Assembly: GCA_013349485.1 (NCBI GenBank)
Contig: DUZM01000217.1
Coordinates: 1 to 9,365, forward strand
Direction: 5' to 3'
DNA from: Candidatus Hydrogenedentota bacterium
Lineage (GTDB): Bacteria; Hydrogenedentota; Hydrogenedentia; Hydrogenedentales; SLHB01
Length of the DNA stretch: 9,365 bases
The stretch's first letter is position 1, and every line of letters starts with the position of its first letter. Below the pieces are notes generated by a model. That model saw only the letters and a program-made list of their open reading frames with translations, was not told where the DNA came from and ran no database searches. Shown here piece after piece: positions 1 through 6,985 of the stretch. The position numbers were made by a program, and so were the translations under genes.

Positions 1-1759
1 CGCTATGTGCCCGTGCCGACTCGTCCGGCGGCGACGCGCCCGCGAAAACCAACGCACCCTCGAGCGGGGCGCGATGGGTATCCGTCACGATCCCCTCAAC
101 CGCGGCGCACGGGTCAAGACGCACAAGCAGATTCACCGAGGGTTGACCGCGGCGTATCTCGGCCAAGACATTTCCCCACTCGTATCCTGACGCCCGAACG
201 AAGACCGTGACCTCGCCTACATCGATGCCCTCTAGTCTGAACGCACCGTCGGGGTCGCTTATGCTCATGAAATCCCGCTGTATCTCCGGATCAAGTCCAG
301 TGCGACGGCCTTCCGCATACATGATGTCAAACGACGTTACCGGCTGGCTCGAAGACCTACTGACCACGCGCCCCTCAATGGTGCCCCGCGCTTCGAGTAA
401 GAAGTCGACGTTCCTGCTCCCGCCAAGGACGCCATCTCGATTCTCGGCACTGAATGCGGGGTGGCTGACGCTGACATAATGCTCGACATTCTGGAGACCG
501 GTGATCGTGTAGTTGCCATCCGCGTCCGTTTGGACCTCCCCGAACGAGCGCACGGGGCCTCGGCCATGGGCCCGGACGCTTGCACCAGCAACCGGGTTCC
601 CGGAAGCGGCCGTAACCCGTCCCGAGATCGCAACCTTTGAAGCCGTACTGTAGACCAACCTGAGGTCGGTCTTGTGCTCGCCGACTTCGAGCGTGATCTC
701 CGTGGCGGACTCACGATCCCAACCCTGCGAGTTCGGCCCGGTCAACATCAGGTGATACGTCCCGTCCGCAAGGCCTGTCAGCGTGAACTCGCCCCCTGCG
801 CCGCTCCGCGCTTCTGACGAACCGAACGCGTAGCCGTAATCAGACGTCGGCCAGGCCAAGACGCCCGCGTTTACGACCGGCGCGCCGTCGTCATCGACCA
901 CCGTGCCCGAAATGCTGCCGCCCCGCGCCAAGACTATCTCCGCGTCCCGCTTACCAACAGCAAAAAACGGCGTTTCCAAAGGCGCATAGCCGTCCGCCTT
1001 CACGAAAAAGCGCCAATTCCCCGGATTGACGTGAACCGAGAAGTGGCCTTGGGCGTCCGTGAGGCCCCGAAGTTCCTGCGCGCGCAGCCCCGGCACAGGG
1101 CCTTCCCGTCCTTCCTGCTGCGAAGGGTAGAGCGAAGCGTCGGGAATCGGTGCGTTGGCCTCATCGCGCACCCAACCCTCGATGGGACCCCCTTCTTCAA
1201 GCCTGAAGTCGACCTCGATTTCAGGGCGTGTCCGGCTGAGATAGATCCGTTGCGCGCTGAATTCCGTCGCCGTTACCGCCTTGAGTTGGTACTGTTTGTC
1301 GACCGGCAACTGCGTGGCCTCGTACTTCCCCGTCGAGTCCGCGTGCACGACGCTCCGATGCACAACGCGGAATCCGCTGCCAACGCCCGGAGACGCCTCG
1401 GCGATCAGCGTAACCGTGGCAGCAGCGGCGGGCCCGGCCCCACTGTGCGTAACCACGCCACGGATTACGCCGTTGCCCGCAAGATCCTCCTCGAGCCGAC
1501 GCGCGGTTTGCGGTTCGTCGCGCGCCGTCCGCGCAGAGGAGGCAACACCGTGCTTCTTCTCCTGTCCGTCATCGACGTAAACGCGAGCCGGCCGGTCGCG
1601 CCCCGCGGCAACCGATTCGGCAACCCTCGAGGATTCCCCTTCCCCCTCCGCCGAAGGCCGATCGCTCTCCGAGCCATAGTCCCCGAGCAACCACCAGGCG
1701 GCCGCCACGAGAACTACAAAAAACGCGGTAAGCAAGTAGAATCGTAGGTTCGAACCCAT
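1..1759 (-). CDS. Membrane-anchored protein with tandem carboxypeptidase-regulatory-like repeats (3' end outside window)
   Basis: The minus-strand frame opens at ATG 1759 and stays open for 586 codons to the window edge, so the C-terminus is missing. Residues 7-25 form a hydrophobic helix (FYLLTAFFVVLVAAAWWLL) followed by an acidic, low-complexity linker to about residue 95, as in a signal anchor or uncleaved signal peptide exporting the rest. The remainder is roughly six units of 85-95 residues starting near 99, 192, 281, 378, 460 and 554. Each has the pattern G-x-V-x-D/S...G-x-P-V/L-x-x-A-x-V, then D-x-x-G-x-F/Y-x-L/I-x-G-L, the hallmark of carboxypeptidase-regulatory-like (CarboxypepD_reg) beta-sandwich domains. 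Such arrays are usually extracytoplasmic structural, adhesion or carbohydrate-associated modules; no catalytic domain is visible in this part. A GGAG at 1766-1769 lies 6 nt before the ATG. The exact function is unknown. Confidence 0.85.
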   Translation of the reverse strand, partial: MGSNLRFYLLTAFFVVLVAAAWWLLGDYGSESDRPSAEGEGESSRVAESVAAGRDRPARVYVDDGQEKKHGVASSARTARDEPQTARRLEEDLAGNGVIRGVVTHSGAGPAAAATVTLIAEASPGVGSGFRVVHRSVVHADSTGKYEATQLPVDKQYQLKAVTATEFSAQRIYLSRTRPEIEVDFRLEEGGPIEGWVRDEANAPIPDASLYPSQQEGREGPVPGLRAQELRGLTDAQGHFSVHVNPGNWRFFVKADGYAPLETPFFAVGKRDAEIVLARGGSISGTVVDDDGAPVVNAGVLAWPTSDYGYAFGSSEARSGAGGEFTLTGLADGTYHLMLTGPNSQGWDRESATEITLEVGEHKTDLRLVYSTASKVAISGRVTAASGNPVAGASVRAHGRGPVRSFGEVQTDADGNYTITGLQNVEHYVSVSHPAFSAENRDGVLGGSRNVDFLLEARGTIEGRVVSRSSSQPVTSFDIMYAEGRRTGLDPEIQRDFMSISDPDGAFRLEGIDVGEVTVFVRASGYEWGNVLAEIRRGQPSVNLLVRLDPCAAVEGIVTDTHRAPLEGALVFAGASPPDESARAHS

Positions 1760-1848
1760 GGGCCCCTCCCACCGGACTCGCTGGCAGCAGAAGTCAACAT
1801 CCTCAACCTTTTCCAGGATACAAGACGCCGTTCCAGACGCTCAAATCG

Positions 1849-1864
1849 GCGAACCGGGGTTCGC
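1849..1864. repeat. Short perfect palindrome between rhaA and the repeat-domain gene
   Basis: GCGAACC and GGTTCGC (7 bp arms) are separated by only two bases. It sits about 90 bp upstream of the repeat-domain gene start on the minus strand. It could be an operator or a small stem-loop. No U-tract follows it on the minus strand, so it is not a standard intrinsic terminator. Confidence 0.35.
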
Positions 1865-1871
1865 GCTTCCT

Positions 1872-1899
1872 GGAAAGAACGCCGGGGCACGGCTTTTCC
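1872..1899 (-). terminator. Imperfect stem-loop downstream of rhaA, possible weak terminator
   Basis: On the minus strand GGAAA pairs with TTTCC, and inside this GCCG pairs with CGGC around a 5-nt loop, with an asymmetric internal bulge. It begins about 37 nt after the rhaA stop codon. The run after the inner stem is only a short, interrupted T-rich stretch, so termination is a guess. It may instead stabilise the 3' end of the rhaA transcript. Confidence 0.25.
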
Positions 1900-1935
1900 C
1901 AGCGAGTACACGCCCCCGTCGTTCCCAGCGCTCCG

Positions 1936-3213
1936 CTACCCGCGTTTTGACAGGACATCCGCTTCGTATTGCCTGACCTCGTTGATCCAGGCCGGGCCGA
2001 CGGACACGTCCTGTTTCGCGCAGTAGTAGTCCCAGACCGCGCCGAACGGGAGGCTCTTCAATTCCTCGAGCAGGGCGAGCCGGGCCGAGTAATCGCCGTC
2101 CCGCTCGAGTTGACGCAGCATATCGGTGGGTTCGAGCAACGCGATGAGCAGCGCCTTGAGCATGGCCCGCGTACCCGTGACCCACGCCGCGATACGGTTA
2201 ATGCTCGCGTCGAAAAAGTCGAGCCCGATATGTACGCGCTCGATGTACCCGTTGCGGACGATCTCCTCGGCGATGGCCCGCAACTCGTCCGACAGAATTA
2301 CCACGTGGTCGCTGTCCCAACGCACCCCCCGGCTCACGTGGAGCAGCATCTCGTCAATGTAGATCAAAATCGACGAGATCTTGTCTGAAATGACTTCCGT
2401 CGGATGAAAATGGCCCGCGTCCAGGCACAACAACGTGTTGTGCTCGACCGCGTAACCCAGATAGAACTCGTGCGAGCCGATCACGCAGCTTTCCGACCCG
2501 ATGCCGAACAGCTTGCATTCGATCGAGTCCAGGTGATGCCGTCGATCCAGTCTTTCCGCGAACACCGCGTCGAGCGATTCCCGCAACAGTTCCCGCGGCG
2601 TCCTGCGATCCACCGGCGTGTCCTTGAACCCGTCCGGGATCCACAAGTTCGTCACACACGGCGTCCCGAGTTCCCGGCCGATATGCGCGCTGATCCTTCT
2701 ACACGCAATACAATGCTCGATCCAGAACTGCCGCACCGCCGGGTCGTAGCTCGCCAACGTGAACCCCGAGTTCGCCATCGGATGCGCGAAACACGTCTGA
2801 TTGAAGTCCATGCCCAGCCCGTTCGCCTTCGCCCAATCGATCCACCGCGCATAATGCGCCGGCTCCAACGCGTTCCGATCGACCTTCTTGCCCCCCGTCT
2901 CCGCGTACATCGAATGCAGGTTCAGCCGATGCTTCCCCGGGATAAGGCTGTACGCCTTCTCGAGGTCCCCGCGGAGTTCGTCCGCAGTCCGCGCTCGGCC
3001 CGGATAATTCCCCGTCGCCTGGATACCCCCGCCGTCCACGGCGTCCACCGCCTCGAACCCCCCCACGTCATCGCCCTGCCAACAATGCAGCGAAATCGCG
3101 ATCCCCGCCAACCGCCCCAGCGCCTGCTCCGTATCGACCCCGTACGCCGCATACACTTCTCGAGCGTTCGCGTACCCCCGCTCAACTGAATCCTCCTCAA
3201 TCTCCGGGAACAT
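1936..3213 (-). CDS. rhaA: L-rhamnose isomerase
   Basis: This enzyme interconverts L-rhamnose and L-rhamnulose in the cytoplasm, the first committed step of the RhaA/RhaB/RhaD pathway. The 425-residue product matches remembered E. coli RhaA (419 aa) end to end, including the near-identical blocks HCWQGDDV, GIQATGNYPG, LCLDAGHFHPTEVISDKIS and RVHIGLDFFDASINRIAAW. All known metal and catalytic ligands are present at a constant offset of two: E232, D265, H292 and D332 (structural metal), and H268, D300 and D302 (catalytic metal). The start at 3213 is chosen because an AAGGAG lies 6 nt upstream and the protein then begins where E. coli RhaA does. The open frame extends to 3372, but those 53 extra residues overlap the preceding gene and look non-coding. 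No kinase or aldolase of the pathway is in the window, so it may serve a scattered sugar-degradation regulon. Confidence 0.97.
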   Translation of the reverse strand: MFPEIEEDSVERGYANAREVYAAYGVDTEQALGRLAGIAISLHCWQGDDVGGFEAVDAVDGGGIQATGNYPGRARTADELRGDLEKAYSLIPGKHRLNLHSMYAETGGKKVDRNALEPAHYARWIDWAKANGLGMDFNQTCFAHPMANSGFTLASYDPAVRQFWIEHCIACRRISAHIGRELGTPCVTNLWIPDGFKDTPVDRRTPRELLRESLDAVFAERLDRRHHLDSIECKLFGIGSESCVIGSHEFYLGYAVEHNTLLCLDAGHFHPTEVISDKISSILIYIDEMLLHVSRGVRWDSDHVVILSDELRAIAEEIVRNGYIERVHIGLDFFDASINRIAAWVTGTRAMLKALLIALLEPTDMLRQLERDGDYSARLALLEELKSLPFGAVWDYYCAKQDVSVGPAWINEVRQYEADVLSKRG

Positions 3214-3219
3214 AGCCGA

Positions 3220-3225
3220 CTCCTT
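3220..3225 (-). promoter_or_regulatory. Ribosome binding site that fixes the rhaA start
   Basis: AAGGAG on the minus strand, 6 nt before ATG 3213. It discriminates this start from the in-frame ATGs further upstream at 3372 and 3363, which would add a tail absent from known RhaA proteins. Confidence 0.8.
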
Positions 3226-3295
3226 CTCCAACCGCTGCCAATGCACCTTCCCCAAGAAAGACGCACCATTGCCCGTAATCGCCCCGTAACCCGTG

Positions 3296-3334
3296 CAGGG
3301 TGGCACCTTCAAACTTTGTTTGGAGGTGTCCCAC
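3296..3334. repeat. Strong hairpin, copy 1 of a dispersed palindromic repeat
   Basis: Arms 3304-3314 and 3318-3328 (CACCTTCAAAC / GTTTGGAGGTG) give 11 pairs around a TTT loop on the plus strand (one is a G-T pair, which becomes a C-A mismatch on the minus strand). The stem extends through GTGG 3300-3303 with CCAC 3331-3334 after a 2-nt bulge. The first 22 bases (3296-3317) match 4603-4624 at 19 positions. It lies in the 146-bp gap between the MNT-HEPN gene and rhaA. There is no T-tract, so it is not a classic terminator. Confidence 0.6.
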
Positions 3335-3359
3335 AGGCGCCCCTTTGCCAATTCCACCT

Positions 3360-4235
3360 TCATTCGTCGCACATGGCGAAACCCTCGATCTTCTCTTTAC
3401 AGCGTTCCGCCGTGAGCTCCATGAGGCGCTCTACGCACGGGTACAGCACCTCCAATTGCCTCCGGGCTATCATGAAATGGGGGTCATAGCGCGCCCCGAT
3501 GTACGCGTAGTCGAACAACTCTACGAGATCCCGATCCATTCTTGTCTCGTTCGGGAACAGGCCGCAGAACGCTGGGTCAAGCTCGCACGCCATCTCGCCC
3601 AGCACTTGAATGAAATGCTCGTTCGGAATGTAATTCGTGAAAACCAGCAGGATCGCCTTGTAAGACGACTCGGCGGCTTGGTGAAGATAAAACACAGCCT
3701 TTTTTGAACTTCTTCTGTCAAAAGCGTTCCGAGAATCGATCATGAACTCCCGGGCGCTGTCAAACCAGCAATCGAAATGAGCCTGCGCAATACGACTCCG
3801 CTCGGCGGGCTTCAGCTTGCGTTTACGCGGCAGTCTGTATTTGCCCGAGTCATAAAGCAGCCGGCCTTCCTTCTTGACGTCCGAAAAGAAATACTGCCCC
3901 TCGGCAAGCTGGACCCTCAGAAACCCGATGTCCCGCGGGATGACCCGCACGTGCGTGCTCAAGTTCGCCTCCGCGCATTGCTTCGATACCGCGTCCCAGG
4001 TATCCCCATCCTCCGCCGTCGCTCGATCCGTTGTCACCACCAGGATATCATAATCCGATACATGCCCGGATCTTCTGTCGGGGTCCAGGTCCTTCTCCTC
4101 CCGATAATCCCCTCGCGCATACGACCCGAACAGAATAACCATCTCGACCTTATCGCACCCATAACAAACAATCGACGCGATCCGTTTCAGTTCATCCCGC
4201 TTCCGTCTGGGCAAATGTGCGAGCGACGTCTTCAT
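3360..4235 (-). CDS. Fused nucleotidyltransferase (MNT)-HEPN domain protein
   Basis: 291 residues. Residues 1-130 are a minimal nucleotidyltransferase of the pol-beta type: the strand MVILFGSYARGD carries G37-S38, and SDYDILVV supplies D61 and D63, the expected metal-binding pair. Residues about 145-285 are a helical HEPN domain with the family blocks LHQAAESSYKAILLVF (184-199) and ARYDPHF (248-254). The N-terminus MKTSLAHLPRRKRDEL is typical of full-length MNT-HEPN fusions, supporting the start. In split MNT/HEPN pairs the MNT can AMPylate and silence a HEPN RNase. Here the HEPN motif is R249-x3-H253 rather than the RNase R-x4-6-H, so RNA cleavage is doubtful and the role is unknown; nucleotide or substrate binding is possible. 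There is no separate toxin or antitoxin partner next to it. No Shine-Dalgarno precedes the ATG (see the -10 element at 4243-4248). Confidence 0.9.
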   Translation of the reverse strand: MKTSLAHLPRRKRDELKRIASIVCYGCDKVEMVILFGSYARGDYREEKDLDPDRRSGHVSDYDILVVTTDRATAEDGDTWDAVSKQCAEANLSTHVRVIPRDIGFLRVQLAEGQYFFSDVKKEGRLLYDSGKYRLPRKRKLKPAERSRIAQAHFDCWFDSAREFMIDSRNAFDRRSSKKAVFYLHQAAESSYKAILLVFTNYIPNEHFIQVLGEMACELDPAFCGLFPNETRMDRDLVELFDYAYIGARYDPHFMIARRQLEVLYPCVERLMELTAERCKEKIEGFAMCDE

Positions 4236-4242
4236 GCCCGAG

Positions 4243-4248
4243 AGTATA
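4243..4248 (-). promoter_or_regulatory. Candidate -10 element placing a leaderless start for the MNT-HEPN gene
   Basis: TATACT on the minus strand ends 7 nt before ATG 4235, where transcription would be expected to begin at or next to the start codon. There is no Shine-Dalgarno between them. A poor -35-like TTGCGG lies 19 nt upstream of it. The element matches the -10 consensus at 5 of 6 positions, but a chance match cannot be excluded. Confidence 0.35.
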
Positions 4249-4461
4249 CACGAGCCAGCACGCTCCGCCGCAACTATATCCAGGGCAATTGCACCAAAAT
4301 ACTGCGACCAACAACCGATCTCGGCAGAGTATTCGCCTGGAGAGGCGATAGCGGAAGGGGCCTGCTCGACCGTTTTCGATCTCGATGGCCCTCCAACCCA
4401 AGAATAAACCGGACACCACCCCGATCACGCGGACTAAGGCGGATCCAGAAGTGACCGCATC

Positions 4462-4503
4462 CGTAATCCCTTGCTGAGGATGAACAATAAAAAGGGATTG
4501 ACG
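4462..4503. repeat. Inverted repeat with 8-bp perfect core
   Basis: AATCCCTT at 4465-4472 and AAGGGATT at 4492-4499 are perfect inverted copies 19 nt apart. With one bulged base the stem extends by CGT (4462-4464) and ACG (4501-4503) to 11 pairs. No gene ends directly before it on either strand, so a terminator role is not supported. It may be a protein-binding site or part of the repeat cluster that follows. Confidence 0.4.
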
Positions 4504-4514
4504 CAAGCGACTGA

Positions 4515-4531
4515 CCCCGCCCCGGGCGGGG
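4515..4531. repeat. GC-only perfect palindrome
   Basis: CCCCGCCC and GGGCGGGG flank a single central C, so all 17 bases are symmetric. It lies between the 4462-4503 inverted repeat and the larger palindrome at 4557-4688. It could be an operator-like site or a stem at the edge of a repeat element. Confidence 0.45.
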
Positions 4532-4556
4532 AAGCGAAACGTGTCCTCTTCTTGTG

Positions 4557-4688
4557 CAGGTGGGCTTACAGCCTCTTTGAATGGATGGCTGACATACGGC
4601 GCCAGGGTGCTGCCTTCAAACTTTCTGGAAGTGCCCTCTCTGGAAGTGGCGCACCACTATTCGCCTGCGGCTCATGCCCACCTACCTG
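4557..4688. repeat. Nested palindromic element of about 130 bp (REP/MITE-like or structured RNA), copy 2 of dispersed repeat
   Basis: Successive paired blocks nest inside each other: GGTGGGC 4559-4565 with GCCCACC 4676-4682, AGCC 4570-4573 with GGCT 4669-4672, GGCG 4598-4601 with CGCC 4662-4665, GGTGC 4606-4610 with GCACC 4651-4655, then GCC 4612-4614 with GGC 4648-4650 and TTC 4615-4617 with GAA 4643-4645. The core at 4603-4624 shares 19 of 22 bases with the hairpin at 3296-3317. TCTGGAAGTG is directly repeated at 4624-4633 and 4639-4648. The structure is non-coding and lies in the divergent intergenic region. Confidence 0.5.
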
Positions 4689-4787
4689 ATTATCTTCGCG
4701 CGACACGGCTCAAGATCCCTCACGTCCTCATACGTGTTTCCCGGTGGCCCACCTTTCACCCAGCCATTAAGGGCGGCAATTAGTTAC

Positions 4788-4817
4788 TTGACACGGGGCA
4801 CAAATTTTTGCCATAAT
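4788..4817 (+). promoter_or_regulatory. Sigma-70-type promoter of the kinase operon
   Basis: The -35 hexamer is a perfect TTGACA (4788-4793) and the -10 hexamer is CATAAT (4812-4817, 5 of 6 consensus positions), with an 18-nt spacer that is AT-rich toward the -10. Transcription should start near 4824, leaving a leader of about 155 nt before the kinase start codon. It points into the plus-strand signalling genes, and no other equally good promoter is seen before them. Confidence 0.7.
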
Positions 4818-4966
4818 TCGCGGCAGTGATAGGTTGCCAGAATTTCCTTGGCTATCAACGTATCCACGCGGTCTTGGCTGTCGGTCCTTTCCGCAGACTT
4901 ATGAGCGCCACGAACAGGCCGCTTGTCAAAATGGCTATCGGGCCTAGCTATCAAACCGGCTCTTTG

Positions 4967-4971
4967 GGAGG
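4967..4971 (+). promoter_or_regulatory. Ribosome binding site deciding the kinase start
   Basis: GGAGG lies 8 nt before ATG 4980. It supports this start over the in-frame TTG at 4923, which lacks a binding site. The same GGAGG is 4 nt before an out-of-frame ATG at 4976 that would encode only MYGY and stop inside the kinase gene. Confidence 0.7.
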
Positions 4972-4979
4972 TATCATGT

Positions 4980-6983
4980 ATGGCTATTGACAGTTGGCCT
5001 TTCTATCCGGACCGTCTCACGGACATCATGGGGCCAACCCCCAAGCAGCGAGAGGTCGCACGGGATCTTTTCCGTTTCATCGAAGCAGCCAGCGCCATCC
5101 GGTTGAAACGCTCAGTGGCCATCATTGACCGGGGATTGGAACGTTTTGACCCCGAGATCGAAGGATTCGAGTATGAAGCCTTCTGCCATTACTTTCGCCT
5201 CGACAAGAGCGAAAAGGGTAAGAAGGCATGTCCCGGCGGCGACGAACGTTGCCGAGAGTGGGACAGACGCATAGCGGCGAAGATACTTAAGATGGCCTAC
5301 GATAACAAACTGCAAGGCGATTGGGCAGCGTTTCCGTGCCATCTCAACGTTGTCGACATGTGTGCGGTGATTCGTGTTGTCTCTGCTCCCATCGCCGCAT
5401 TGTTTGCGGGGCAGTTTCTGCCTCTCAAGGACACGCAACAAAAGGCAAGACAGGAGGTACTTGACGGCATCGAGCAGCTCGATAAGCCGCAATATGACGA
5501 CCCGCTGCTCGAAAACCTTCCGCTCGTGGAGCTGTCGCCCGAGGCCAAAAGCAAACTCATATCGCTCACCGACAAGCTGAAGCCGGCCTCTGAGGGCTTT
5601 GAAAAGACCCTCAAGACCCAGGCGAAGATCATTGGAGACATCGCTCAGGAGTTCTGGGAGCGCTACAAGGCGGCGCAGGAACAGTCTTTCATCAATTCGT
5701 TGCGCGAGCGAGGCGCAGTACTGGCGCCCGAGCCTACCCATGCCTGGGTCGCGGAGGAGTTGTCAAAACAACTCGGATCGGTATGTGCCTTCTGCGGCGT
5801 CGAGTGGATGGCGTTCTTCGCCGATTGGGCCGGCGAAGGAAACATACTCGATCTGGTTGCTTTTCACGGCATCGATTTCACGGACCAAGATCAACGCCCG
5901 CACTTCAACTGGAACAAATGCAAGGCCAAGTACAAGAATCTGCCGGACGAGCGTCCCAAACGATCCGACCTGAGGCGTATCATCGAACGAGGACTCCGGT
6001 GGCGAAGAGGGATGGACAAAGACATCCATCGTGAATTCGAGGAATGCTCGCTTGTGGTTCCGCAAGAGCGAGGTACAAAGCCGGAGAGAACCGTCATCGT
6101 TTTCGGAGCAATGAAGCGCGATTTCCAGTACGGGCGCGAAGTGGCCTTCCTCCGGCAGACCTGCGACATCCTCGCCGATGATTTCCGACATCGGAACCGG
6201 CTCCTTAGGCTTTCCCATGGTGAGAAGCAGTGGGAGGAGATCGTCGATTTCCTCACGCATCAGGTCAGAAGTGTATTGGATACTATCAAGTCAACCAGCG
6301 ACTACATGGCAAAGAAGTCGCGGGCCGCCGGTAACGTCATCGACGAGGACTATTTGTACGCAGCGACCATTCTCCAGACGCACGTCCAGCACCTCGCTGC
6401 ACACAGCAAGCTGACCTTGGCCGCTGCTAGGGACGCCGTAGACCTCATGCTCAAATACGTGCCGGAGGACTTTAATGAGACGGATTTGGCTACCTTAGTA
6501 AGACAGTATGGTAAGCACTATGAAGGGGCCGCCGCGAGACGTAACATAGCCATTCGGTTCGGGGACGGACTCGTGAGTCCAAAAAAGGCCGAGATTGTGC
6601 CCGGTGCGTTCGAAACGGTGCTCATGAATGTGCTGCACAATGCTGTTAAGTACGGGCGGGAGGGCACCTACATCAAACTTGATATTGAAATAGATGAGTC
6701 GCTTGCTTACTACGCTGAGAACTTAAAAATCGTTGTTCGCGACGTCGGGTGCGGTATCCCAGCCGACGAGCAGTCGAAAGTTTTTGGGAAGGGGTTTCAG
6801 GGGACTCGCCGGAGCGACGAGGCGGGCGAGGGTCTCGGGCTCTATGAAGCCCGCGAGATCATTGCCGCCCATGGAGGCAGCATATGGTGCAATAGCTACC
6901 CTCGTAGTTCCGGATCGGGTCTCGACGATTGGTTGACTGTGTTTATCATAACGACCCCGACCCGGCAGACAAGGAGAACATGA
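4980..6983 (+). CDS. Cytoplasmic PocR-domain sensor histidine kinase
   Basis: A 667-residue protein with no membrane segment, so it should sense an intracellular signal. Residues about 25-150 are a PocR-type ligand-binding domain, with FCHYFRL, ACPGGDERCREWD, the FPCHLNVVD block and APIAALFAGQFL; C69, C84, C91 and C120-H121 are likely pocket or metal residues. A charged helical linker (about 185-240) is followed by a GAF-like region (about 240-405, ending TVIVFGAMKRDF...CDILADDF). The kinase core has the H-box FLTHQVRSVLDTI with the phospho-acceptor H427, the N-box NVLHNAVKYG (N550, N554, K557), the G1 box DVGCGIP (588-594), the F region VFGKGFQG (601-608) and the G2 box GEGLGLYEAREII (616-628). 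It should autophosphorylate and pass phosphate to the receiver encoded next. The start is set by GGAGG at 4967-4971. It is the first gene of a plus-strand operon. Confidence 0.92.
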   Translation: MAIDSWPFYPDRLTDIMGPTPKQREVARDLFRFIEAASAIRLKRSVAIIDRGLERFDPEIEGFEYEAFCHYFRLDKSEKGKKACPGGDERCREWDRRIAAKILKMAYDNKLQGDWAAFPCHLNVVDMCAVIRVVSAPIAALFAGQFLPLKDTQQKARQEVLDGIEQLDKPQYDDPLLENLPLVELSPEAKSKLISLTDKLKPASEGFEKTLKTQAKIIGDIAQEFWERYKAAQEQSFINSLRERGAVLAPEPTHAWVAEELSKQLGSVCAFCGVEWMAFFADWAGEGNILDLVAFHGIDFTDQDQRPHFNWNKCKAKYKNLPDERPKRSDLRRIIERGLRWRRGMDKDIHREFEECSLVVPQERGTKPERTVIVFGAMKRDFQYGREVAFLRQTCDILADDFRHRNRLLRLSHGEKQWEEIVDFLTHQVRSVLDTIKSTSDYMAKKSRAAGNVIDEDYLYAATILQTHVQHLAAHSKLTLAAARDAVDLMLKYVPEDFNETDLATLVRQYGKHYEGAAARRNIAIRFGDGLVSPKKAEIVPGAFETVLMNVLHNAVKYGREGTYIKLDIEIDESLAYYAENLKIVVRDVGCGIPADEQSKVFGKGFQGTRRSDEAGEGLGLYEAREIIAAHGGSIWCNSYPRSSGSGLDDWLTVFIITTPTRQTRRT

Positions 6984-6985
6984 GA

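Larger units (their letters stand above)
4236..4979. other. Divergent intergenic region with palindromes and a promoter, no convincing gene
   Basis: About 740 bp lie between the divergent MNT-HEPN and sensor-kinase genes. Open frames here have no recognisable protein sequence or ribosome binding sites and look like chance. What it holds: a possible minus-strand -10 next to the MNT-HEPN start, three inverted-repeat structures (4462-4503, 4515-4531, 4557-4688), a strong plus-strand promoter (4788-4817) and a leader of about 155 nt before the kinase gene. I see nothing else between 4250 and 4460. Confidence 0.7.

Noticed and set aside
1031..1747. Plus-strand open frame of 238 codons
   Set aside because: It is antisense to the repeat-domain gene, with Arg/Pro-rich composition typical of a shadow frame.
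2404..3189. Plus-strand open frame of 261 codons
   Set aside because: It is antisense to the conserved rhaA gene, Arg/Pro-rich and lacks family features; a GC-rich shadow frame.
3296..3334. Hairpin as intrinsic terminator of the MNT-HEPN gene
   Set aside because: No U-tract follows the stem on the minus strand and pairing is better on the plus strand.
3214..3372. N-terminal extension of the rhamnose isomerase to ATG 3372
   Set aside because: It overlaps the end of the MNT-HEPN gene, crosses the hairpin at 3296-3334, lacks a ribosome binding site and would add 53 residues absent from known RhaA proteins; AAGGAG 6 nt before ATG 3213 marks the real start.
3360..4235. Classical two-gene MntA/HepT toxin-antitoxin module
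   Set aside because: Both domains are in one chain with no partner gene, and the HEPN RNase motif has the wrong spacing.
4192..4506. Minus-strand open frame of 104 codons upstream of and overlapping the MNT-HEPN start
   Set aside because: It overlaps the conserved start of MNT-HEPN in another frame, has no ribosome binding site and no recognisable domain; the start of the frame lies in the inverted repeat at 4462-4503.
4462..4688. CRISPR array or integron attC cluster
   Set aside because: The repeats are inverted rather than regularly spaced direct repeats, the units differ from each other, and no cas or integrase gene is present.
4471..4689. Short plus-strand frames in the intergenic region
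   Set aside because: They coincide with the palindromic elements and have no ribosome binding sites or protein-like features.
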